Origin: Brachypodium distachyon
Lineage: Eukaryota; Streptophyta; Magnoliopsida; Poales; Poaceae
Direction of reading: 5' to 3'
Length of the DNA stretch: 64,000 bases
Assembly: GCF_000005505.3 (NCBI RefSeq)
Contig: NC_016133.3
Coordinates: 45,597,237-45,661,236, forward strand
The notes beneath the pieces were generated by a model that was given only the letters and a program-made list of their open reading frames with translations, was not told where the DNA came from and ran no database searches. Numbering within the stretch: position 1 is the first letter of the stretch; every line of letters starts with the position of its first letter. Both the position numbers and the translations under genes were made by a program. This document shows, piece by piece, positions 1-11,286 of the stretch.

Positions 1-712
1 CGTAAGATCCCCCAAGGATGCAGGCGACGCCACGAGGCTCCTGGAAGCCCGGTTCGTCGCCGCCGGTGTAGTCGGACTCGCGCTGCTCCTCAGCGCGCGT
101 CCTGTCGCGTCCCCGAGGAGGGCGTTCACCCCAAGCGCGGGGTTGGCCGTGTCCCCCTTGGGGTTCACCCCTGCCGGCGCCACCGCCGGCCGGCCTCGGA
201 CCCGCTCTGGGGTCGTTCGGGCAATCTCGGGAGAGATGCCCGATGTCGCCACAATTGAAGCAGGTGCCGACGGCGCGGCGCTCCTCGTGGCGCTGCTCCC
301 ACCACTGCTTGATCCCCTGCAAAACGCGGCAATTCTGCGCGTTGTGGGTGGAGTTGCTGTGGATGGGGCAGCGGGGCGCGTCGCCCGGCTTCCCGCCAGA
401 CTCTCCACCCGGCGAGGCCTTCTTCGTGGGCCTCGCGGCGGGAGCCCCCGAGTCCGCAGCGCGGACTTGGTTCCCGCTGCACTTGCGGGAACCCTTCTTC
501 TTCGGGCCCTCGCCAGGGCTCGCGGCAGCCTGGGCTGCCAGCTCGGGTGCTAGGCGTACAAGTCCTGCGTCGTCCGGATCCGATGCGTGCTCAGCTTCTC
601 GTGCATCTTGGGTTCGCGGACATTGATGGCGAAGGTGTTGATAATGGCAGCCGCCTCCGCCTCCGGGATGGAATAGGAGAGGTTGGAGAAGCGGTTGACG
701 AAGGCCCGCAGT
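1..712 (-). pseudogene. Tat-type Ty3/gypsy gag fragment
   Basis: On the minus strand this stretch encodes a broken gag. The block around 550-700 reads FSNLSYSIPEAEAAAIIN, nearly the same as the gag at 13962-14696 (FSNLYYSIPEAEAAAIIN). The zinc-knuckle region (pattern CxxCxxxGHxxxxC) lies near 210-270 but is out of frame with the upstream part. Gag homology stops abruptly at about 712, where an LTR beginning TGTCGTCG follows, so a later insertion cut it. The fragment runs off the left edge. It is a decayed copy of the same family as the larger element to the right, not a functional gene. Confidence 0.8.
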
Positions 713-2098
713 TGTCGTCGCTGGGTGCTCCGACACCGGGGGCGTGCGGCCACATACCCCCTTTTAGGTTCGGTAGGGGCGTTTGGGGCGGAGACCCGGT
801 GATCACCGGCACGGCCGATGAGGCCCTACGGGGCCGGTGAGACAAAGTGCTAAGGGTGCGCGCTGGTCCAAGAACAGGTGCACACACGTTTTTTACCAAG
901 GTTCGGGCCACCCGGAGGTGTAAAACCCTACGTCATGCCTGTCTGAGCTGATATTGATTACGGATGAAATGTTTACGGGTTGCCGGGCAAGCTCCCGGGC
1001 TATCTCTCAGTGGCTAGGCACCCCTGAAGCGACCGCCCCCTTACAAGGGTTCGATCTCTGTGCTTTAGTGCTAGTCCCTGGATCGACTCACTAGCACACA
1101 CAGTTTCAAGATGTAATATCATAGAACAAAGGTCTCAATATTACAACGTATCATCCAGAATTTAAAAGATACTTACAACTCGCATAACCTCACGGGTTAG
1201 CTGGAAATAAAACAACTGTTTAGCAATGGAAAACGGAAGATACAAGGGCACATCAACACCACGAAGAGAGCGTGTTGGAATGTAAGTCCGTAACCCAAAC
1301 ATGCAGAACGTACATCTTACTCGTCGTCGGTGCTTCCTGCATCATTAAACGATGCAGCCACTAGGGTCAATACATTGAATGTATTGACAAGATTCACTAG
1401 GAGTTATAATAGAACGTACCAAGTATATGCAGTATTTGGCAAAGTGGAGTTCAGGCTGTTTGCGTGGAAGCAGAACATAAATTACCCTACTACAAAAGAA
1501 TGTTATAGTAATGTTAACTAATGGACACGGGGTAGACACACCGATGCTCCTATTAACCTAGAGTACATTGAAGTGGATTCTTCAAGTACCCCTACCCTGT
1601 TCAAACCATTCATTTTATTTAAGAAATTGGAATGAGTGAAACTTTCCTTACAGCTCCATATCTAGTCGCTCAAAATGTCCGTTGCCGGGGACACGGCTAA
1701 GTACTTAGTTTTAACGCTCTCAACAGTTTGTACACATTCCCCACAAGAAACCGACGTGTTAATCCCTTGCTGACCTCAGGTTAGAGTAGCAACGGCATCG
1801 ATTACGAGATTTTCAGAGGTAATTCCCTAAACCACGAGAGAATCACGCTCCCCCTACACAGCTACCTCAGTACAATTCCTCGGGTCTAGGTTCATACAAC
1901 TTACTCTTGTCTCGTCAGAGCCCATATAGCATTGTGGTTGTGCGGCCATGCGGGAATATCCCCCGAAGCCGCGCTAGCCCCTTTCGGGCTGGTAGCTTGC
2001 CGGGGAGCTCATAGACGCTGCCCGGGATGAGACCTTCCCAGGAACCCGAGAGAGGGGCCCGCGCATCGCGCAGCGGTGGTACCCCGGGTGCCACTGGT
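713..2098. mobile_element. LTR fragment, interrupted by an inverted repeat copy
   Basis: Positions 713-1024 match the start of the solo LTR at 17790 (shared GGTGCTCCGACACCGGGGG, and the block around CACCCGGAGGTGTAAAACCC). Positions 1930-2098 match the end of that LTR (CGCAGCGGTGGTACCCCGGG). The middle is replaced by an inverted fragment of another repeat (1025-1929). The right terminus lacks the final TGCGACA seen in the solo LTR, so the copy is truncated. Confidence 0.7.
1025..1929 (-). mobile_element. Inverted fragment of the 18260-21422 element
   Basis: The reverse complement of this segment matches the last third of the nested element (about 20487-21422). Shared landmarks include the terminal CGAACCCTTG/GATCGCTTCA region, a block with AAGTACTTAGCCGTGTCCCC, and GTAATCGATGCCGTTGCTAC. 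It begins exactly at the TGAAGCGA terminus of that family. The outer end is intact and the inner end is truncated. No gene is present. Confidence 0.7.
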
Positions 2099-2265
2099 TT
2101 GGAAATTGTTGGGAGTAGGTGGAAGGTGCCTCTTCTTCTTGAGTTACTTGGAAGCATGCTCCATAAACTCCACATCATCCAAAAGAGGAGCCTTGGTTAG
2201 AATCAACTTCATGATGAACGGGAAAAAAAGAGGCACTCTCCGTGAGAGAATCGCCGCATGAAGCT
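2099..2265. other. Unassigned spacer
   Basis: This short stretch lies between the truncated LTR and the next LTR fragment. The reverse strand looks like old coding sequence, but no domain is recognised. Confidence 0.3.
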
Positions 2266-3802
2266 CATAAGACTCCTGTCGGTGCATTAAATGCACTGCG
2301 CCCGCCGTCTCGTCCTGTCTTCACTGTTCTTGCGGGCCCCGCCTGCATGCGCAAGCGTGGGTTGCTGGGGTGCCCCTTCCCGGCTAGCGCACCTGCTAGT
2401 TGCCGGGAGGCGTTCCTTCAGCTTCCCGGGACCGGGGTTCCTGGGAGCTTCTTGTACTTGGCCCTTAGCTTCACCTTCACCAAGGGTCGTCTCCTCGAGG
2501 CAGGCTTTCCGGACTCATCGCTTCCCGGGAGGTCTTCTTGACAGGACTTCATCACTGGCGACCAACGTGTCCCGTATCAGTGGGACCCCGTGGGCCACTG
2601 GTACGACAGTAGCCCCCGGGCGTGGGCCGGCAACCTTGAAGCTTCCGGCAAGTGCTATCCTCGGTCGTTTGCCGGGCTACGCCCTACCCGATGTGTGGGT
2701 CCCAAGGGGGAACCCCCCTGACACCCGGCCTCGCGGGCCGCATTTATAGTTCCACTCCTCTGAGCGAAATGGTCGGGCGCACGATTTCGTGCCTTATCCC
2801 CCTTAATCACCAGAGGGTTAAGGCCATGTCGTGCACCCCTCTCTTAATCCCCGATTCTTTAGGGCACTTTATAACCGATCGTGGGGGTGTCCGTTGTAGC
2901 CCGCCACCCCGATAAATACCCAAGGCCGACCGCGGGCACTCCCCATTGCCTCTTGCTTCTGCCATTGCCTCCTCCCAAGCTCTCCGCGCCCCCTACTCCG
3001 ACCAGACCACCTCTCCACCTCCGCCGATGTCTTCCAAGGGCCAGAACCATCCCAAGGGGAGCACCAGCAAGGGGGAAAAGCGCGAAAAGGCCAGTAAGAC
3101 CGAGCTGTCGGACAGGGGCCGGAAGGATGAGGAAATGCGGGCTAAGTTCGCCTTCTCCCCCCCCCCCCCGGGTACAACGGCGAGGGGGTCGACAAGCTGG
3201 TTTTGGCGCTGGCCACCAAGCACAACGAGTACGGGCCGACGCGGATTCTCCTCGTTGATGCGGAGTGCAACGGACGGTACTTCCGGATCTTCGGGAGGTT
3301 CATCCTTGCCGGGTTCGTGCCGCCGCACTTCTACTTCCTTTCAACCATCATGGAGACCTATGGGCTCATCATGGCGCAGCTTCACCCCACGTCGTTCTTC
3401 ACACTGGCTGTCTTGCAACACCTCTGTGAAGCGTTCGTGGGGATGATGCCGTCGGTGGCGTTATTCTGCCACTACTACTACCCGAGGGTGGAGTGTTCCG
3501 ATTCCGTGACAAGATCAAGTCGGAGTTCATCGAGTTGGGGAAGAAAAAGATCGAGCACGAGTGGCGCCGCGACTGGTGCTGGGCGCGCACCGACGAGCTC
3601 CAGGAGTTCCACGAGGAGCCCCTCGGGCCTCCGACGGGCTCTGACGACTGGAAGCTCCGCGACCAGAACGACGAGGAGCTGGCCCCAATCTGCGTGAAGA
3701 TCAAAGCGCTCCGTGAGGCTGGGCTCACGGACACGGATGTGGCCCGCCACTTCATCGGGAGGCGCGTGGCTCCCCTGTAGCGGCGCTCACATCCAGCGTG
3801 GA
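2266..3802 (+). mobile_element. Partial Tat LTR plus extra-ORF region (copy 1)
   Basis: This segment is a second copy of 4329-5900. Positions 2266-2608 are the last third of the LTR, ending TGGTACGACA. The next bases, GTAGCCCCCGGG, read on the minus strand as a G-rich tract ending GGGGGCTAC directly before TGTCG, a usual place for the polypurine tract. The copy stops exactly where the full LTR at 3803 begins, so the second element probably inserted into the first. Confidence 0.7.
3027..3780 (+). pseudogene. Antisense extra ORF, copy 1 (transposase_28-like), broken
   Basis: The ATG at 3027 opens a lysine-rich N-terminus (MSSKGQNHPKGSTSKGEKRE). A run of 13 C at 3157-3169 shifts the frame. The next block reads ATKHNEYGPTRILLVDAE, FYFLSTIMETYGLIMAQLH and LCEAFVGMMPSVALFCHYYY. 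This resembles the putative gypsy-type transposon domain (Pfam Transposase_28 family, from memory). A second shift near 3490 precedes a charged segment (IEHEWRRDWCWARTDELQEF), and the frame closes with TAG at 3780. Compared with copy 2, it lacks about 25 residues around 3490 and everything after 3800. The orientation is opposite to gag-pol. Confidence 0.65.
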
Positions 3803-4670
3803 TGTCGGAGCACGGTCTCCAGCACCGGGGATGCTGAGCACCCACTTTTTGGTTCGGTGGAGGGCGAGGTGATCGCTCTGGCAATCGCCGACGTGGCTAT
3901 CGACACGAAGGGTTGACACGAGAGTTTACCCAGGTTCGGGTCACCCGGAGGTGTAATACCCTACGTCCTGCTTCGAAGTTGTATTCCTTAGTATGAGTGT
4001 TACAGGTTGCCGAGGAGTTCCCAGGCTTTTCTACTCGTCCCTCTAAGGGCTTAGCTACTTGGGTGAATGCTGAACTGGTCGGAACCGAACTGAACTGAGG
4101 TCGAACCCTTTGACCGGTGACATCGGTCCTCCTTTTATAGATAAGGGGATACCACAGGTACCTATGCATGCAGTGTGACACGTTTCCCAGACGCATGTCA
4201 CAGCCACATGAAATACATCTTTGCTCATCCATGCTGGACGCCATGCAGCGCCCGGTCCACTGTACAAGGTAGGAAAAATAGTTCGTAGGGTAGTCGCCCT
4301 AGCTTTGTTAAGCAAGACTATGCCTGCTGATAAGACTCCTGTCGGTGCATTAAATGCACTGCGCCCGCCGTCTTATCCTGTCTTCACGATTCTGCAGGCC
4401 CCGCCTGCATGCCCGAGCGTGGGTTGCTGGGGTGCCCCTTCCCGGCTAGCGCACCTGCTAGTTGCCGGGAGGCATTCCTTCAGCTTCCCGGGACCGGGGT
4501 TTCCGGTGGCTTCTTGTACTCGGCCCTTGGCTTCACCTTCACCAAGGGTCGTCTCCTCGAGGCAGGCTTCCAGGACTCATCGCTTCCCGGGAGTCCTTCC
4601 TGATGGGGCTTCGTCACTGGCGACCCACTCGTCCCGTATCAGTGGGACCCCGTGGGCCACTGGTACGACA
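3803..4670 (-). mobile_element. Complete Tat-type LTR (3' LTR of the gag-pol element)
   Basis: The LTR starts TGTCGGAGCACGG and ends GGTACGACA on the plus strand, giving TGTCG/CGACA inverted termini over 868 bp. Because gag-pol is on the minus strand to the right, this is the downstream (3') LTR. A G-rich tract ending GGGGCTAC (minus strand) abuts it at 4671-4690. It contains the block TTCGGGTCACCCGGAGGTGT shared with the two other LTRs in the window. The five bases on its outer side (GTGGA) do not match those beyond the other LTR fragment (CCCGT), so no intact target duplication is visible. Confidence 0.75.
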
Positions 4671-4969
4671 GTAGCCCCGAGGCGTGGGCCGTCAGCCTTG
4701 ATGCTTCCGGCAAGTGCTATCCTCGGTCGTTTGCCGGGCTACGCCCTACCCGACGCGTGGGTCCCAAGGGGGAACTCCCCTGGCACCCGGCCTCGCGGGC
4801 CGCATTTATAGTTCCGCTCCTCCGAACGAAATGGACGGGCGCATGATTTCGTGCCTTATCCCCCTTAATCAGCAGAGAGTTAAGGCCATGTCGCGCACCC
4901 CCTTTCTTAATCTCCGATTCTTTAGGGCTCTTTACTGCCGATCGTGGGGGTGTCCGTTGCGGCCTGCTA

Positions 4970-4985
4970 GCCCCGATAAATACCC
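4970..4985 (+). promoter_or_regulatory. Possible TATA element for the antisense extra ORF
   Basis: CCGATAAATACCC lies about 115 bp upstream of the ATG at 5090, and the same sequence precedes the ATG of copy 1 (near 2910). A plant TATA box at this spacing is plausible. The assignment is inferred from position only. Confidence 0.35.
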
Positions 4986-5089
4986 AAGGCCGGCGGCGGG
5001 CACTCCCCATTGCCTCTTGCTTCCGCCATTGCCTCCTCCCAAGCTCTCCGCGCCCCATCTTCAACCAAACAACCTCTCCACCTCCGCTG

Positions 5090-6253
5090 ATGTCTTCCAA
5101 GGGCCAGAACCGTCCCAAGGGGGGCACCAGCAAGGGGGAAAAGTGCGAGAAGGCCAGTAAGAAGGAGCTGTTCGACAGGGCCCGGAAGGATGAGGAAATG
5201 CGGGCTAAGTTCGCCTTCTTCCCCCCCCCCCCCCCGGATACAACGACGAGGGGGTCGACAAGCTGGTCTTGGCGCTGGCCACCAAGCACAACGAGTACGG
5301 GCCGAAGCGGATTCTCCCCGTCGGTGCGGAGCGCGATGGGCAGTACTTCCGGATCTTCGGGAGGTTCAAACTTGTCGGGTTCGTGCCGCCGCACTCCTAC
5401 TTCCTTTCAGCCATCATGGAGACCTATGGACTCATCATGGTAGAGCTTCACCCCACGTCGCTCTTCACACTGGCTGTCTTCCAACACCTCTGTGAAGCGT
5501 TCGTGGGGGTTATGCCATCGGTGGCGTTATTCCGTCACTACTACTACCCGAGGGTGGAGAAGAAGGCTCCCCTGTCCTCGAGGGTAGTGTTCCAATTCCG
5601 CGACAGGATCAAGTCGGAGTTCATCGAGCTGGGGAAGAAAACGATCGAGCACGAGTGGCGTCGCGACTGGTGCTGGGCGCGCGCCGACGAGCTCCAGGAG
5701 TTCCACGAGGAGCCCCTCGAGCCTCCGAAGGGCTCTGACGATTGGCCGCTCCGCGACCAGAAGGACGAGGAGCTGGCCCCAATCTGCGCAAAGATCAAGG
5801 CACTCCGTGAGGCTGGGCTCACTGACACGGTTGTGGCCCACCTCTTCATCGGGAGGCATGTGGCTCCCCTGCAGCGGCGCTCACATTCGGCGTGGATGTA
5901 CACTGGGGCCGGCGACCGGACACGCCTGCAACGCACAGACCTCCTCCCGGAGGAAGAGCAGTTTTGGGTGAAGGGCATCACCGGCGAGGACGAACCTTAC
6001 CGGCTGCCCTCGCTTGGAGCGCACCCGCTCCACGTCGGGATCCCGAACCCGGGAGCCCGGGATCTCCCACTCTGCGACGAGTGAGGATCGTGGAGGACCC
6101 CTCGGCGCAACCCCCCCCCCCCCCCCGCAGCCTAGGCCCCAGAGGGCAAGAAGCCGGCTGCCAACTCGGGGAGAAGGGGCCTAGGCCAGGCCTCCGCCAA
6201 GGCAGAAGGCTCGGACTCCGACGACTCCTCATTGGGCGTCGGAGGAGACCTCA

Positions 6254-6286
<33 letters not shown>

Positions 6287-8521
6287 ACGGCGACGCTCGC
6301 CCAGCAGCCGGCGGGGTCGCGCCGGAGGAGGACGACGAGGAAGACGACGTCCCCCTGGTGAGGCGGTCCGTGGCGCAGCGGGCGGGGAGGCGGGAGGCCA
6401 GCCCGCAGCCTCCGGAGCCTCACGGCGACGCGGGGGCTGGGGCCTCCAGCGGCGGCGATGCGGCCGCAACAGCCCCCCCCCCCCCCCGACCACCCCAGCG
6501 GCTCCAACAGCTTCGCCCACACGAAGCGGCCCTCCGGCGAGGAGCATCCTGGCAGACAGGGTGCTCAAGCTCAAACCGGCAGGGTAAGTTCAAATTTCCC
6601 AAAACGCCATTGATTTCACAAATTTTTGTGTGCCTGACTAACTTGTTTCCGCATTTTCTAGTTCTTCGAAGAAGAGGGGGCAGACCAGCACATCGCCGGC
6701 AGCCCCACCCAGCATCGGGCGGCGGCGACGGAGACGCCGCTAACGCGGCTGTTGTGACGGCGGCAGCAGCAGCTGGGGACCCGAGGATCCCCGATTCGAG
6801 CTCGCAGGGCATCGGCCCAGCGGCAGGCACGTGCGAGTTCCCATCCTTCCTTTATTCATCTGCTCCGTCTCCCGTACTCGACGCAGGTGCTCTTCGTGCA
6901 GCTGCCGGGGAGGTTTCGGCTGTGCCCGCGCCCACAGAGGTGCGGGTAATCGACATCACCGGCTAGGTCGACGACGATGCTCCGACGAAGGTTGCCTCCG
7001 TCGGAGCCCTTCAGCAATCGGCCACGGCACCCGCCGGGGCCGTGACAGCTGCCGTAGGTGACGCCACACAGGGGACGCCATCTGAGGCAGGTGAGACAGA
7101 GCAGCCTCTGCCAGCCGGAGCAGGCGGCAGTGCTCTGGAGAAGCCCCCGAGCCCCCAGCCCGCCCCTACGGACGGGCAGGGAACAACATGGCTTGGCCAG
7201 GCCGAGGGCGCCGTCAAATCCCGACGCGCCCTCAGGATCACAGACGGTCGCGGCGGGGTCCTCCTCCGCCAGAGCCGCCTTTAGCCCAGGAGCAGGGGAA
7301 CTCGCCGCGCGAACTTGGGGTCGGATTACCTTCGTCCCCAGCGTGTTCCAACAGGGACACCAAGTGATCGACAACATCCAACAGCAGCAACGCATATTCG
7401 TCGATTTCTTCAACGACGCACAGCAGCACCACACCCGCGTGGTGGCGGAGCTGGGTGCAACGCGACAGGAGGCGGAGGAGCAGCGTACCGAGCTGCAGCG
7501 GCTCCGGGAGGAGCTCCGGCAGGCGCGGCAAGTCGGGGCGACGCCTGCTGTGCAAGGGGTGCCGGAGGCGGAAGTCCTCCAGCAGCTGTGGGATCTCCAG
7601 CAAGAGCACCAGCGGGAGCTCGAACTGGTGAAAGCCACACACGCCAAGAGCAAGGAGGAGCACCAGGCGGCTCTGGACTCGTTCTAGGGGCGTCTCCGGG
7701 AGAAGACGGACTTGCTGTCCGGCTACTCCTTGGAGATGTAGCGCCTCCGCCACGAGTTCGGAGAGCTGGAGACGGCGGCTGCAACGGCAACCGAAGCCTC
7801 AACGCGCCGGGAGAAGGAGCAGCAGGACCAGACCCGTTCCCGAGAGCGCGAGCTTGCGGGGAAGCTCAAGGCCGCCCAAGATGCCAGTTCGTCCCTTCAA
7901 GGCGAGCTCGACACGGTGTGGCAGGAACTCCGGCTGATCGACGACGACAACACCAAGAAGGCGTCCGAGATCGGCAGGTTGAAGTCCGAGTGCCGCGAGC
8001 ACAAGCTGCAGGCCCAGGAGGCTCGCGGTGCATGCACCGAGCTGCGGGCCCGCAGGACAGGGAAGGTGGCCAGGCTGAAGAAACTGGCGGATTCGGCGGT
8101 GGAGGCGCTACAGGGATTTGACATCCCTGTGGCTTCCTTCGATGGGGCAAACATGGGGAGCTTCACTTCTTTCTTCACAGACTTTGTCGGCCGACTGAGC
8201 GGCCTGCAGAGCTGTGTGCCGGCCTTCGGGGACCGGCAAGTCGGCCTTGCGGCCGAGCAGGTCGCCGGGCAAATTCTCACCCGGGTCCACTCCGCCCACC
8301 CTGACTTCCCGTTCGAGTCGGTCTTCGACGCCTGGTCAGACGAGGAAGAGGCCAAGACCCACCGGGAGGCCGTACAGGGCGTCGTGGACGAGATGGGGGC
8401 GCGGATGCAGGGCAAGGTTGATGAAGACGAAGCCGCTTCTGAGGAGGTTGCCGGAGAATCCCCCGATGCCGTGGATGCACCCGGCACCGACGCAGCCGCC
8501 CAGGGAGCACCTCCCGCATGA
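5090..8521 (+). pseudogene. Antisense extra ORF of the Tat element, copy 2, with introns
   Basis: This long decayed gene is opposite to gag-pol. It has a lysine-rich N-terminus from ATG 5090, and a 15-C run at 5221-5235 with a frame shift. It continues through a transposase_28-like domain (5240-5860; YFLSAIMETYGLIMVELH, FTLAVFQHLCEAFVGVMP), a charged linker, and an aspartate-rich stretch at 6250-6290. Two short GT-AG introns follow: one at 6584-6661 (GTAAGT...TTTTCTAG), and a weaker one at about 6831-6896. A long coiled-coil half (7330-8100, Gln/Glu/Arg rich) leads to an acidic tail ending TGA at 8521. Frame breaks or stops occur at 6084, 6966, 7687 and 7741, so it is not translatable as it stands. 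Extra ORFs in this position are known in Tat-lineage elements; their function is not known. Confidence 0.6.
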
Positions 8522-9961
8522 TTGCCTGTTGTTCTTTTTATTTATCTTCCTGCAAGTGGCACATGGCGCCTTAGAACTTTTTATGTTAGCTTTCCCTTAT
8601 CACCGCAAGTGTTATTTGTCAACTTGTTTTGCTCAAGCTTCAATATATCAAATGCCACTTTTATTTGCTTCTTTGCCTAAGACTAGCCTACCGGGGAGGG
8701 GCTCTGTCCTTCTCGTGTCCTAGCCTTGCATACCCGGGGACTCGCCAACCACGTGCTTGGCCAGACTAGGGATCCGGGACGGACTCACGGTGCCGACCTA
8801 GGACCAAACAGCAACGGCTAGTCACTCCGCCTGCCGGTTAACTACCCCAGCGTGCACACCTCCGGGACGGACCCGCGAGCCACGTGTGGGGGGCGTCCTC
8901 ACCCCGCAAGCGTCCTTCCTACGCTCCGACAACACGGGGACCGAGCTTACCTCAGCAAGCCAGCGTTACTAAAGGGAAAAAACCAAGGACCCAAAATGAG
9001 ATACTTAGCTTCCCATTCTCTTTGATCTTTTAGCATCTCGTTGAGAGCCGTGGCAAGGACGCGGTGGCAGTGCACCCTCCAGCAGCACCCTCGGAGCCGC
9101 GGAGGCATGCACCACCACCACGTCTTTACGACGCCTCTCGCTTGTCTCATCGCCATTTCTGGTGTCGTTTCGTAAGAGATGTGGCAGGACCGTGATGGTG
9201 GGAACACCCTCAGCGACAAGCGCAGAGAGATGCACCACCATCGCCTCTCTGCGACATCTCTTGCTTTCTTGCCCGTTGTTGGTGCTGCACTTGCCCCGGT
9301 TTCTTTAAATAGCCGAAGCGATGCCCTTGCCTCCACAGGCGCGGGACCACCAGTCGCCGCGTGGAGGCACTGGCCCTGTCTCAGTTTCCTGCATCAAGCC
9401 TCGAAGTAATTTCCATATATATACAACTTATGCGCAACACGACAACACCCGTGACCACTCCACGAGCGTCACAGTGTGCCTTCACCTCATCTTTACCCTG
9501 CATGTCAGATTCCTGTAGTGCCCAAGGTGCATAACAAAAATTTCGAAATGCATGAAAAACAGTATAAATTGGATAACCTCCTGCCTCCCAGCCCCGGGCA
9601 CAGAAGAGTCGACCTCAAACTTTGGTGTGAGTATCTTTCTTTTCCCGTGGTGCCTTGCTGGCACGTAGCACGTTGCGGACGGGTCCGGCAACTGTAGGCC
9701 TCGTTCCGGGGCATCCCGGCAACGAGCTTGGTTTTTGGGGTTCCGGCAGCCCCCTGCTCACAGCCAAGGATGAGGAGACGATTCTGTGCACCTAGAGCAG
9801 GAGGCAGAAGCATTCATAAATAGCAAAGCACAATATTCATTGAAGCAACACTTATCTTTATTCAACTTTGTGCTAGCGGATTACAATCGGGCCTTGCCCG
9901 GCCACACTAGCTTAAAGAGGCACGCTGCCGCAGCGTCACCCGTGAGTAAGGTGCCACCGTT
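8522..9961. other. Spacer between extra ORF and pol
   Basis: No coding region is supported here. The two opposed genes end tail to tail in this stretch, so it should contain both transcript 3' ends. AT-rich bits occur at 8530-8660 and 9400-9560, separated by GC-rich LTR-like text. No recognisable terminator motif was found. Confidence 0.4.
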
Positions 9962-10830
9962 TCACGAGTAGAACTTGCGCAGGTCCTCAATGTTCCAACT
10001 ATTGGGCACCGGCAAGCCTTCTTCGGTTTCCAGCCGGAGAGCCCCCGGTCTGGTCACCTGCACTACCCGGAAAGGGCCTTCCCAGATTGGAGTCAACTTG
10101 TTCCCGGCCTTCGTTCCTTGTATCCAGCGCAGGACGAGGTCTCCAACCTCGAGCCCCCGGGGACGGACTCTCATATCGTGATAACGACGGAGTCCCTGCT
10201 GGTAGCCTGCAGCTCGCACCGCAGTCCGGCATCGAATCTCCTCGATGAAGGTAAGGACATCAATCCTCTGCGCGTGTTGGCTCTTGTCGTCGTACGCGCG
10301 TACCCGAGGTGACCCATACTTGAGCTCGAGGGGCAGCATTGCTTCTGCCCCGTAGACGAGGGTAAACGGAGTTTGACCCGTCGCCCGACTTGGTGTGGTC
10401 CACAACGACCACAGCACGGGCTAGAGTTCTTCAACCCAGTGTTTCCCGTGGCCCTTGAGCTTGTCAAAAGTTCTCGTTTTGAGCCCCCGTAGCACTTCTG
10501 CGTTGGCTCGCTCAACTTGCCCATTGCTCCTTGGATGAGCAACAGAGGCAAAGTGAATCTTAGTGCGCACATCCTCGCAGTAAGCTTGGAACACCGGACT
10601 AGTGAATTGCGTGCCGTTGTCGGTGATTATGCCGTTAGGAACACCAAACAGTCACACAATGCCCTTGAAAAACTTGATGGCCGTGAGGACGGGATGACTT
10701 GCAAGGCTTGCGCTGGTTGGTTGCTCTTCTTGGCATGGAACTGGCACGCTTCACGGGTCTTGACTAATTGCTCGGCATCGGCTAGTGCTGTCGGCCAGTA
10801 GAAGACGTGCCGGAACACTTACCCAGCTAG
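9962..10830 (-). pseudogene. Tat element integrase, internally deleted
   Basis: Reading leftward on the minus strand: a second-half zinc-finger cysteine region (REACQFHAKKSN), then a jump, then the core with GIITDNGTQFTS (second catalytic Asp) and SNGQVERANAEVL (catalytic Glu). The C-terminal part contains PFTLVYGAEAMLPLE and GPFRVVQVTRPGALRLET, ending at 9962. The segment that should hold the first catalytic Asp is missing near 10690, and stops occur near 10650 and 10420. This integrase cannot be active. It is the last pol domain before the 3' spacer. Confidence 0.85.
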
Positions 10831-11286
10831 TGACCTGGAGGCCACATGGTGCGAGCATGTGCCTCGATGTATATCCTCCAACAACGTGCGCTCTTCCTCC
10901 TGGGACACGCAGATAAGCATGACTCCATTAGGACGCCTCCGGTAGAGTTCTCCGTCCACCAGGGTGTACATCTTGGCTTGCCGGGCTACTCGCTCCGCGG
11001 CAATTTCTTCCTCCAGGAGGGTCCCATCCTTGAGATAGCGAACAATGTCCGTCCCCTAGGGTGGTGGCTCCCGGCTAGTGTAAACCACCAACTTGGCGGC
11101 ATGGTCCTCCGCAGCTGCAGGGTCGCCTTGAGTTACCGGACGGGCTTCCCCGGCAACTGTCTTGGGGTCGACAGAGGGCTTTGACTGCCTCTGCACGAAC
11201 ACCCCAGGAGGCACCTTGCTGCGTTCCGCTGCCCACTTGGACAATTCATCCGCAACAAAATTGTCCTTGCGCTTTACGTGCTCAAA

